A stretch of DNA of 11,155 nt from Lachnoclostridium phytofermentans. Its GTDB lineage: Bacteria; Bacillota; Clostridia; Lachnospirales; Lachnospiraceae. The stretch is from positions 1 to 11,155 of the forward strand of contig DPVV01000312.1 of assembly GCA_003526525.1 (NCBI GenBank), given 5' to 3'. Positions 6,060-11,155 of this stretch are shown here, in pieces; the stretch's first letter is position 1; every line of letters begins with the position of its first letter. The position numbers and the translations under genes were made by a program. A model generated the notes under the pieces. That model was not told the origin of the DNA and made no database searches. It worked only from the letters and a program-made list of their open reading frames with translations.

Positions 6060-6154
6060 AAGATACTTAAAATTGTTGGCACTACCATCGCTAAAATGAG
6101 TACTACACAAAGTACAACTGCCATGATTCGTTGCGTCTTTTTATTACGAAACAT
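6053..6154 (-). CDS. Small single-helix membrane protein (33 residues)
   Basis: This short gene encodes MFRNKKTQRIMAVVLC followed by VVLILAMVVPTILSIFA. Five basic residues among the first nine precede one hydrophobic segment of about 22 residues (11-33), which fits a cytoplasm-in, one-pass membrane protein. Support for translation is good: AGAGGTG lies 5 bases before the ATG at 6152-6154, and a hairpin terminator overlaps the stop. It lies between the divergent TPR-like gene (48 bases away) and the vanW gene. Very small one-helix proteins of this style are found in Firmicutes, but I do not recognise a named family and give no function. Confidence 0.7.
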   Translation of the reverse strand: MFRNKKTQRIMAVVLCVVLILAMVVPTILSIFA

Positions 6155-6202
6155 ACATACACCTCTTTTCCAATAAAATTAACATAAGAAAGGAATAACA
6201 CT

Positions 6203-6817
6203 ATGCCTATTATACTTGGTATCATTCTAATACTTGGAGCTTGGATTGCTTATCAAAAAAGAAAATCTGAAAGAAATTCCAAGAAAAATTCCAAGATTTT
6301 CTGGGACAAAGAAAATCAGTCCAACTTAGTTCGTAAAAAGGACTTATCTACTCTGTCTTATATCACGATTCCTTATGACTCCCTACCTTTTAAGGAAACC
6401 GGTGATATCGAACTAGCTCAAATTCAAAAACAGTTGTATGAACTTCGCGAACAAAAGATAGTCAACCTGTCTCATATTACCAATACAGACTTAAAACTTG
6501 AGTACGGAATTGCTAACCTTAATCTTTTAAGTTCGTATGATCAAAACTTTACCAACCTCATAAGACTCTTAAACAAATGGGCAAACCTGCTATATGAGAA
6601 AGGTGAAAAGCAGCAAGCAGCTAATGTTTTAGAATTTGCACTCTCGATTGGGAGTGACATCAGTAGTTCTTACACTTTACTTGCAAAACTTTATCTTGAG
6701 TTTGATAGAAAGGAAGAAATATCATCCCTCATTACCCGTGCAATGGAATTACAAACCATCTTAAAAGATTCAATCTTAGATCAATTATATAAAATGTACG
6801 GGAAAGAGGAGGAGTAA
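6203..6817 (+). CDS. Membrane-anchored TPR-like protein of unknown function
   Basis: The 204-residue product begins with one hydrophobic helix (MPIILGIILILGAWIAY, 1-17), followed by a very basic stretch (KRKSERNSKKNSK), so the rest probably faces the cytoplasm. Residues 66-90 are charged and helical (IELAQIQKQLYELREQK). Residues about 118-185 resemble two TPR-type helix pairs (LLNKWANLLYEKGEKQQAANVLEFALSIG, then SYTLLAKLYLEFDRKEEISSLITRAM). The start is ATG at 6203, with AAAGGA 8 bases upstream. It is the only plus-strand gene of the window, divergent from the 33-residue membrane gene and convergent with the exonuclease. The repeat copy B begins right at its stop. No enzyme motif is present; a scaffold or protein-binding role is only a guess. 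Confidence 0.8.
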   Translation: MPIILGIILILGAWIAYQKRKSERNSKKNSKIFWDKENQSNLVRKKDLSTLSYITIPYDSLPFKETGDIELAQIQKQLYELREQKIVNLSHITNTDLKLEYGIANLNLLSSYDQNFTNLIRLLNKWANLLYEKGEKQQAANVLEFALSIGSDISSSYTLLAKLYLEFDRKEEISSLITRAMELQTILKDSILDQLYKMYGKEEE

Positions 6818-6878
6818 TTTGCGCACGTTCTTTGCGCACGTGAAATTTGTGCCGAGGATTACGCAGGTACAAATTTCA
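6818..6878 (+). repeat. Composite intergenic repeat, copy B (direct repeats and hairpin)
   Basis: tttgcgcacgt occurs twice (6818-6828 and 6831-6841, period 13). It is followed by a stem tgaaatttgt/acaaatttca (6841-6850 and 6869-6878), extended by gcc/ggt, around a 12-base loop gaggattacgca. Order and orientation match copy A at 1221-1299, except that the 18-base palindrome between the two parts is missing here. It fills the gap between two convergent genes, and no T-run follows on either strand. Confidence 0.7.
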
Positions 6879-6892
6879 AGGATTGAAAAGAT

Positions 6893-7600
6893 TTATCTTT
6901 TCATCCTACCATAATGTAAAATTGTTTTATCAATAAACCTTGAAGCCATACTTTTACTAAAATCAGCAAACCCTAATGGCACCTCTATTTTATGATAGTT
7001 GACCAAATCAAGCAAGTACTTTTTTTGCTTCTCTGTCATTGGTTCTTGCTTCTTTACCTTGTATTTTAATTCTACTGGTAGAAACGATGCTTCAAAATTA
7101 TTATTAAATTCATCATACAATTTCTGATATAAAGTTGCAGCCGCTATCGCATCTTCCAATGCTCTGTGGCTGCATTCTCTTATTATCCCATAATGCTCAC
7201 ACATCGCTTCGAGACTCTTTTTCTCAAGATCAGCTTTTAATGTTCTAGATAAATAGAGCGTATCAATACCTTGTCGCTCAAACCCTATCTTTAACCTATC
7301 CGCTGCAGTTTTTATAAAGCTATAATCAACAGATACGTTATGCCCTAGAAGTACATCTTCTCCAGCAAAAGTTAGAAATTCTTCAATTACTTCCCTCTCT
7401 GTCATTGCACCTACAAGCATATCTTCTGTAATTCCAGTTAATTCAACGATTCTTTCAGGCAATGGACACCCTGGATTAACTAGTTTTTCAAAACATTCCT
7501 TTGGCTTACCATCAATATAGCGTATGGCAGCCACTTCAATGATTCGATCTTTTTCCGGACTAAGTCCGGTTGTTTCTAAATCTATTGCTAAGAAATTCAT
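6893..7600 (-). CDS. DnaQ-like 3'-5' exonuclease (DEDDh) with extra C-terminal domain
   Basis: This is a metal-dependent exonuclease of the DNA polymerase III epsilon type. In the 235-residue form (start ATG at 7598-7600) the active-site residues are Asp7 and Glu9 in FLAIDLETTG, Asp92 in HNVSVDYSFI, and His145 with Asp150 in HRALEDA, so all DEDDh residues are present. The C-terminal part (about 186-230, MTEKQKKYLLDLVNYHKIEVPLG..., then ASRFIDKTI) resembles the short T-x-K-Q helical module seen at the end of various DNA-processing proteins. The chosen start has GGGGG 5 bases upstream; an ATG four codons earlier (7612) has no ribosome site. It follows nth in the same direction after 151 bases. 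The lack of a polymerase domain suggests a stand-alone repair or RNA/DNA trimming enzyme, not PolC. Confidence 0.87.
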   Translation of the reverse strand: MNFLAIDLETTGLSPEKDRIIEVAAIRYIDGKPKECFEKLVNPGCPLPERIVELTGITEDMLVGAMTEREVIEEFLTFAGEDVLLGHNVSVDYSFIKTAADRLKIGFERQGIDTLYLSRTLKADLEKKSLEAMCEHYGIIRECSHRALEDAIAAATLYQKLYDEFNNNFEASFLPVELKYKVKKQEPMTEKQKKYLLDLVNYHKIEVPLGFADFSKSMASRFIDKTILHYGRMKR

Positions 7601-7610
7601 CCGAACCCCC

Positions 7611-7639
7611 ATTCTAGTTCATTTTACAAACGTAGTCAA
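7611..7639 (-). promoter_or_regulatory. Candidate promoter of the exonuclease gene
   Basis: On the minus strand, TTGACT (7634-7639) and TAGAAT (7611-7616) are 17 bases apart, 5 of 6 matches in each box. The -10 box ends only 10 bases before the chosen ATG, so a transcript would have almost no leader. It may be real with leaderless translation, or a chance match within a structured repeat. Confidence 0.4.
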
Positions 7640-7708
7640 AGCGGATATTCGCAATCCACTTACGCCACTTGCTCATAACCTCATTGCCACTACGTGGCAT
7701 TTAAAATG
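7620..7708. repeat. Structured inverted repeat in the nth-exonuclease spacer
   Basis: cattttacaaacgtagt (7620-7636) faces actacgtggcatttaaaatg (7689-7708): 7 bp, an internal loop, then 6 bp. Inside lie gcggatattcgc (7641-7652) and, overlapping the right arm, the hairpin gccactacgtggc (7686-7698). The boxes ccacttacg and gccactt recur within it. It contains no open gene and looks like a folded intergenic element. Confidence 0.5.
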
Positions 7709-7751
7709 TAAATTTTACAGACATAAACTTCCTGAGTAAAAGATTTTACTT

Positions 7752-8441
7752 TTACTTCCTTACCTTAACATTTTTCATATTCTCTTTACATAGATGTGAT
7801 AAAAAGCATCGGTCACATTGCGGACTTCTAGCAGTACATAAACCTCTACCATGAGTTATAATCTGTATGTTATAAAGAATCCAATGCTCTTTAGGAAGAA
7901 TTTTCATCAAATCATATTCTATTTTTACAGGATCATCTTCTTTCGTAAATCCAAGCTTTTTAGAGATACGTTTTACATGCGTATCCACAACAATACTTGG
8001 CTCATGAAAGATATTGCCACGGATCACATTGGCTGTCTTTCTTCCAACTCCAGCTAAGTTTGTTAGAGCATCCATATCATTTGGCACTTCCCCGTGGTAT
8101 TCCCGAAGTAGTGTTTGGCAACAGGAAATAATATTCTTTGCTTTATTTCGATAAAAGCCTGTAGAATGGACATCCTTCTCTAATTCACTTAGATCTGCGT
8201 TTGCAAAATCCTCGACACTTTTATATTTCACAAACAAGTCCTTCGTCACGATATTGACACGCTCATCCGTACACTGTGCACTAAGTATCGTAGCAATTAG
8301 TAGCTGCCACGGCGTTTCGTGATTCAAGTAACATTTATATTCCGTGGAATAATGCTCGCTTAACAGAGCTAAAATCGCATCAATTCTATCTTTTTCCGCT
8401 TTACTAAGTCTCTTTTTTTTGATTTCGTCCTCACGTGCCAT
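7752..8441 (-). CDS. nth: Endonuclease III (DNA glycosylase/AP lyase)
   Basis: Nth removes oxidised pyrimidines and cuts the abasic site in base-excision repair. The 229-residue product shows the helix-hairpin-helix LAGVGRKTANV (129-139) with the catalytic lysine Lys135, the catalytic aspartate Asp153 in VVDTHVKRISKKLG, and the C-terminal iron-sulfur motif C-x6-C-x2-C-x5-C (Cys202, 209, 212, 218). The start is ATG at 8439-8441, with AAAGGAG 7 bases upstream; the frame reaches a GTG at 8462, but that would include the ribosome site. The N-terminus has about 15 extra charged residues (EDEIKKKRLSKAEKDR) relative to the Escherichia coli enzyme. It lies 97 bases downstream of the radical SAM gene in the same direction and upstream of the exonuclease, so this is a small repair-gene run. 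Confidence 0.95.
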   Translation of the reverse strand: MAREDEIKKKRLSKAEKDRIDAILALLSEHYSTEYKCYLNHETPWQLLIATILSAQCTDERVNIVTKDLFVKYKSVEDFANADLSELEKDVHSTGFYRNKAKNIISCCQTLLREYHGEVPNDMDALTNLAGVGRKTANVIRGNIFHEPSIVVDTHVKRISKKLGFTKEDDPVKIEYDLMKILPKEHWILYNIQIITHGRGLCTARSPQCDRCFLSHLCKENMKNVKVRK

Positions 8442-8495
8442 TTGTATACTCCTTTCAGCCACATTAAATCATGCCTGTCTAGTATCCAAGAATCT

Positions 8496-8558
8496 AGTGT
8501 GAAGTTTTAGAATATCTTAGGCGGCATCTTTTGGCGCCTTAGATATTCTCTTCACACT
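8496..8558. repeat. Long two-tier inverted repeat overlapping the radical SAM stop codon
   Basis: agtgtgaag/cttcacact (8496-8504 and 8550-8558) encloses agaatatcttaggcg/cgccttagatattct (8509-8523 and 8535-8549, 14 of 15 paired), with a tttt bulge on one side. One arm encodes the last residues and the stop of the radical SAM gene. No T-run follows on the minus strand. The loop region gcatcttttggcgc (8524-8537) matches 13 of 14 bases of repeat copy A at 1222-1235. Confidence 0.65.
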
Positions 8559-10323
8559 TCATAGTTTCAATTTCCTTTTGCGTAAGGATGGTAAACTCCG
8601 CTTCGCCATGAAGTATTGTTTTCTTTTGATAATCAAACTTTATAATAAGGTCTTTCTCAACAATATTTCCAGTAGAAGCTGCCTCTATAATGTCATAATC
8701 AAAGTGCTCTAAATGTAATTGTTCACCCTTTTTATTCGTTCCTTGCGAAGTCAAATAAGCTTTAAATACCTTTTTATACTCCTCAGGATATGGCGCAAAG
8801 GAAGGTCTTGTCTTTAAACGCTCTCTTTTGTATAAATCAAATATCATCATCTGCTTTGCTACAGATACAACTTTTGAATCAAATCGTTCTATTAAATATT
8901 CAAGCAAAATTTCATATCTGCGAATTCTGTTATGGTTTAATCCAAATAATCCGGAAGTTTCATAAAATTTTGCGAGGTCTTCATAAAAATGAAATGGTGA
9001 TTTTATAAAATGTTCTATAAATGCTAGGGTTTCCTTAAATTGTCCGCTGTTATAATATACCTCGGTCATTTCTTCTACCCCTTTTAGACGTATTACATCA
9101 TCATAGGAAAGCCATTTCGTGTACAAAACTTCATAAGGGGGTTTCGCTTTATATACGATACCATATTCCTTACTTACTTCCTCCATGTATGAGCCCTTTA
9201 ACACCTTTAAAAATCCAAGCTGTAGCTGGTCCGGTCTCATAGCATATACTTCATTAAATGAGGTCCCAAAACTAGTATAATCCTCAAATGGTAGACCTGC
9301 AATTAAATCTAAGTGCTGGTGGATGTTATCTGCTTTTTTTATTCTGTCTACATTCTCACTTACCTTAAAAAGGTCCATACGACGATTGATTGCACCAATT
9401 GTCCTATCATTAGTTGATTGTACTCCAATTTCTAATTGGATTAATCCTGGACGAAGCGTTTCTAATAAGGATAGTTGCTCCTCATCTAAGATATCTGCTG
9501 CAATCTCAAAGTGAAAATTCGTAATTCCATTATCATGCTCTTTAATAAATTGCCAGATACCCATCGCATGAGATTTCTTGCAGTTAAAGGTACGGTCAAT
9601 AAACTTAACTTGAGCTACCTTTTTATCTAAAAATAGACCAAGCTCTTGATACACTAAATCAAGATCTCGAAAACGTACTCTTTTATCAATCGAACTAAGA
9701 CAGTAGCTACAGGAAAATGGGCAGCCTCTGCTGGTCTCATAATAGATAATTCGATTTGAAAACTCGGATAATTCCATCGCCTCTTTGTATAAAAACGGAA
9801 GCCTAGAAAAATCCATCGGTTTACGAGCGCTGGATTTGTTAATCTCCCCATTCTCCCTACGGTAAGCAATACCTTCAATATCTGCTAAAGTTTTACTTAC
9901 ATCTCCTGTTTTACAATCGGCATTCCAATCCTCTTGTTTTAAATAATACGAGGCTAACTCCTCAAAAGTAGCCTCACCTTCCCCTATCATAATTCCATCT
10001 ATTTCAGGAAGACGCTTTAGGCATTCCTCTGGGTCATAACTTACCTCAGGGCCACCAAGCCAAATCTTAACACTATCATCAAGCTTACGGTATTCTCGAA
10101 TGATCTCTTCTACCATACTAATGTTCCAGATGTAACAGGAGAACGCTAACATAGTTGGCCTCTTTCGGTATATACTTTGCAGAATATCATCGGTATATTG
10201 ATTTATCGTATATTCCGCTAACTCGATATAATCTCTATATTCCTTTGCATAACTCTTTAAGTAGTATATTGCAGGATTAGAGTGAATATATTTTGCATTG
10301 ATTGCAGTTAATAAGATTTTCAT
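8539..10323 (-). CDS. B12-binding domain radical SAM protein with DUF4080-like C-terminus
   Basis: This is a 594-residue iron-sulfur, S-adenosylmethionine radical enzyme. The N-terminal part (1-130) is a cobalamin-binding-type Rossmann domain (MKILLTAINAKYIHSNPAIYYL; LGGPEVSYDPEECL at 89-102; DGIMIGEGEATFEEL at 109-123). The radical SAM core starts with TSRGCPFSCSYC (197-208), whose Cys201, Cys205 and Cys208 fit C-x3-C-x2-C. LIQLEIGVQSTND and LIAGLPFED are the later barrel-strand motifs. The long C-terminal region (about 380-590) matches the layout of the DUF4080 group. The start is ATG at 10321-10323, with AAAGGAG 7 bases upstream. It starts 36 bases after tRNA-Gly, leaving little room for a promoter. 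Related proteins methylate or rearrange varied substrates; no partner gene here reveals the substrate. Confidence 0.9.
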   Translation of the reverse strand: MKILLTAINAKYIHSNPAIYYLKSYAKEYRDYIELAEYTINQYTDDILQSIYRKRPTMLAFSCYIWNISMVEEIIREYRKLDDSVKIWLGGPEVSYDPEECLKRLPEIDGIMIGEGEATFEELASYYLKQEDWNADCKTGDVSKTLADIEGIAYRRENGEINKSSARKPMDFSRLPFLYKEAMELSEFSNRIIYYETSRGCPFSCSYCLSSIDKRVRFRDLDLVYQELGLFLDKKVAQVKFIDRTFNCKKSHAMGIWQFIKEHDNGITNFHFEIAADILDEEQLSLLETLRPGLIQLEIGVQSTNDRTIGAINRRMDLFKVSENVDRIKKADNIHQHLDLIAGLPFEDYTSFGTSFNEVYAMRPDQLQLGFLKVLKGSYMEEVSKEYGIVYKAKPPYEVLYTKWLSYDDVIRLKGVEEMTEVYYNSGQFKETLAFIEHFIKSPFHFYEDLAKFYETSGLFGLNHNRIRRYEILLEYLIERFDSKVVSVAKQMMIFDLYKRERLKTRPSFAPYPEEYKKVFKAYLTSQGTNKKGEQLHLEHFDYDIIEAASTGNIVEKDLIIKFDYQKKTILHGEAEFTILTQKEIETMKCEENI

Positions 10324-10359
10324 AGCTGGCTCCTTTCTGGTATTTTTGCGTACAAAAAA

Positions 10360-10430
10360 AGCGGGTGATGGGAATCGAACCCACGTATCTAGCTTGGAAG
10401 GCTAGTGTTCTACCATTGAACTACACCCGC
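10360..10430 (-). tRNA. tRNA-Gly (anticodon UCC)
   Basis: A 71-base cloverleaf has acceptor GCGGGTG/CACCCGC, GGTTCGATTCC in the T arm and anticodon TCC (10396-10398) in loop CTTCCAA. The discriminator is U, and the DNA then continues directly as TTTTTT, so CCA is not encoded and the T-run could end the tRNA transcript. It is the last tRNA of the operon. Confidence 0.97.
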
Positions 10431-10504
10431 ATGTGAATTATGTTCGAGATAAAGATATCTCATGTTTGTAAATATGTTCTTAGAAAAACTTAAGTTGATT
10501 TCGT

Positions 10505-10533
10505 ATCTAATATCTTAAAGTCAGATATTAGAT
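10505..10533. repeat. Inverted repeat between tRNA-Leu and tRNA-Gly
   Basis: atctaatatc and gatattagat are perfect 10-bp arms with a 9-base loop. The right arm reaches the discriminator base of tRNA-Leu. It may act as a processing or partial termination hairpin between the tRNAs; a smaller one, gagataaagatatctc (10446-10461), follows. Confidence 0.5.
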
Positions 10534-10618
10534 GCCGGCGACCGGAATCGAACCGGTACGGGAGATTAGTCCCGCAGGATTTTAAGTCCTGTGCGTCTGC
10601 CAGTTCCGCCACGCCGGC
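10533..10618 (-). tRNA. tRNA-Leu (anticodon UAA)
   Basis: An 86-base type II tRNA has acceptor GCCGGCG/CGCCGGC, a long variable arm, and anticodon TAA (10582-10584) in loop CTTAAAA. The discriminator is A and no CCA is encoded (TCT follows). Its wobble position is a known kind of target for TrmL, encoded in the same window. Confidence 0.97.
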
Positions 10619-10622
10619 TAAG

Positions 10623-10704
10623 TGGATGGAGAAGGATTCGAACCTTCGAAAGCGTCGCTAACAGATTTACAGTCTGCCCCCTTTGGCCACTCGGGAACCC
10701 ATCC
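10623..10704 (-). tRNA. tRNA-Tyr (anticodon GUA)
   Basis: An 82-base type II tRNA has acceptor GGATGGG/TCCATCC with a terminal G-U pair, a long variable arm, anticodon GTA (10668-10670) in loop CTGTAAA, and discriminator A. CTT follows, so CCA is not encoded. It is only 4 bases from tRNA-Leu. Confidence 0.96.
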
Positions 10705-10713
10705 ATGTTCCTA

Positions 10714-10786
<73 letters not shown>

Positions 10787-10839
10787 GTATAAAATTAAAA
10801 CCACCGAACTCATCGTCTGTCGGCAATACTATAACTGAA

Positions 10840-10912
10840 TGGGACCTATAGGGTTCGAACCTATGACCCTCTGCTTGTAAGGCAGATGCTCTCCCAGCTG
10901 AGCTAAGATCCC
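10840..10912 (-). tRNA. tRNA-Val (anticodon UAC)
   Basis: A 73-base cloverleaf has acceptor GGGATCT/AGGTCCC, D-arm TAGCTCAGCTGGGAGAGC, anticodon TAC (10877-10879) in loop CTTACAA and discriminator A. TTC follows instead of CCA. A 53-base spacer to tRNA-Thr holds no recognisable feature. Confidence 0.97.
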
Positions 10913-10946
10913 ATATCAATTTTTTAACTTGCTTTAAACAAGTTAG

Positions 10947-11020
10947 CGACCCGGATGGGACTCGAACCCACGACCTCCGCCGTGACAGGGCGGCGCTCTA
11001 ACCAACTGAGCCACCGGGCC
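10947..11020 (-). tRNA. tRNA-Asp (anticodon GUC)
   Basis: A 74-base cloverleaf has acceptor GGCCCGG/CCGGGTC, anticodon GTC (10984-10986) in loop CTGTCAC and the discriminator G expected for tRNA-Asp. CTA follows, so CCA is not encoded. It is the first tRNA of the operon. A small hairpin, aacttg/caagtt (10926-10944), separates it from tRNA-Val. Confidence 0.97.
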
Positions 11021-11056
11021 ATCTAAAATAACTTTAGATGACTACGTCACTTTTCT

Positions 11057-11085
11057 ATTATACCATATAACAATTTGATTGAAAA
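11057..11085 (-). promoter_or_regulatory. Candidate promoter of the tRNA operon
   Basis: On the minus strand there is a perfect TATAAT (11057-11062), 37 bases before tRNA-Asp. A weak TTTTCA (11080-11085) lies 17 bases further upstream. The -35 position falls inside the arm of a long inverted repeat. Confidence 0.6.
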
Positions 11086-11107
11086 GCTTTTTTTCAATCA
11101 AATTGTT
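11069..11107. repeat. Perfect 17-bp inverted repeat upstream of the tRNA operon
   Basis: aacaatttgattgaaaa (11069-11085) and ttttcaatcaaattgtt (11091-11107) pair perfectly with a 5-base loop, gcttt. It may be the terminator of a unit further right, although the stem is AT-rich and lacks a clear T-tail on the minus strand. It could also be a control site, because it covers the -35 region of the tRNA promoter. Confidence 0.7.
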
Positions 11108-11155
11108 TATCAATTAAACATTGACTAACAATTATTTAAACAAACCTTTTAGGTT

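Noticed and set aside
9654..9878. Alternative-frame minus-strand ORF inside the radical SAM gene
   Set aside because: It lies wholly within the strongly supported radical SAM frame, has no ribosome site and no family-like sequence.

Overview
The window looks like the edge of a draft contig from a low-GC, anaerobic-type Firmicute. Strong AGGAGG-type ribosome sites, AT-rich spacers, an AlaR/AlaT-type pair, a VanW lipoprotein and a CheX chemotaxis protein point to Clostridia, most likely Lachnospiraceae. That placement is an inference from protein resemblance and style, not from a database match. The first 16 bases match the end of an Illumina TruSeq adapter, so the left edge is an assembly artefact cutting through mutS2.

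Almost everything is on the minus strand, so the transcription order runs from right to left. At the right end (about 10360-11107) a promoter drives six tRNAs in the order Asp, Val, Thr, Tyr, Leu, Gly, none with an encoded CCA. A B12-binding radical SAM protein (8539-10323) starts 36 bases after the last tRNA. It is followed by endonuclease III (nth) and a DEDDh exonuclease with an extra C-terminal domain. The only plus-strand gene is 6203-6817, a membrane-anchored TPR-like protein of unknown role. Next to it is a divergent 33-residue one-helix membrane protein (6053-6154) and then a VanW/G5 lipoprotein (4968-5927).

The middle holds an operon with its own promoter: a divergent PurM/HypE-like protein (3755-4765), an Lrp-family regulator of AlaR type (3215-3697) and a class I aminotransferase (2058-3218), the last two overlapping by 4 bases at a TTG start. 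A cheX gene (1374-1844) has its own strong promoter and a long folded leader. It is followed by the tRNA methyltransferase trmL (704-1204), a long terminator hairpin, and mutS2 (truncated).

Most genes are housekeeping: DNA repair, tRNA supply and modification, amino-acid transamination. The less explained material is between the genes. A composite repeat (direct repeats plus a hairpin with a conserved GAGGA loop) occurs twice in the same orientation, at 1221-1299 and 6818-6878. Part of it resembles the loop of a third hairpin at 8496-8558. The nth-exonuclease spacer, the cheX leader and the leader of the PurM-like operon are also strongly structured. No CRISPR array, transposase, phage gene or defence island was seen.
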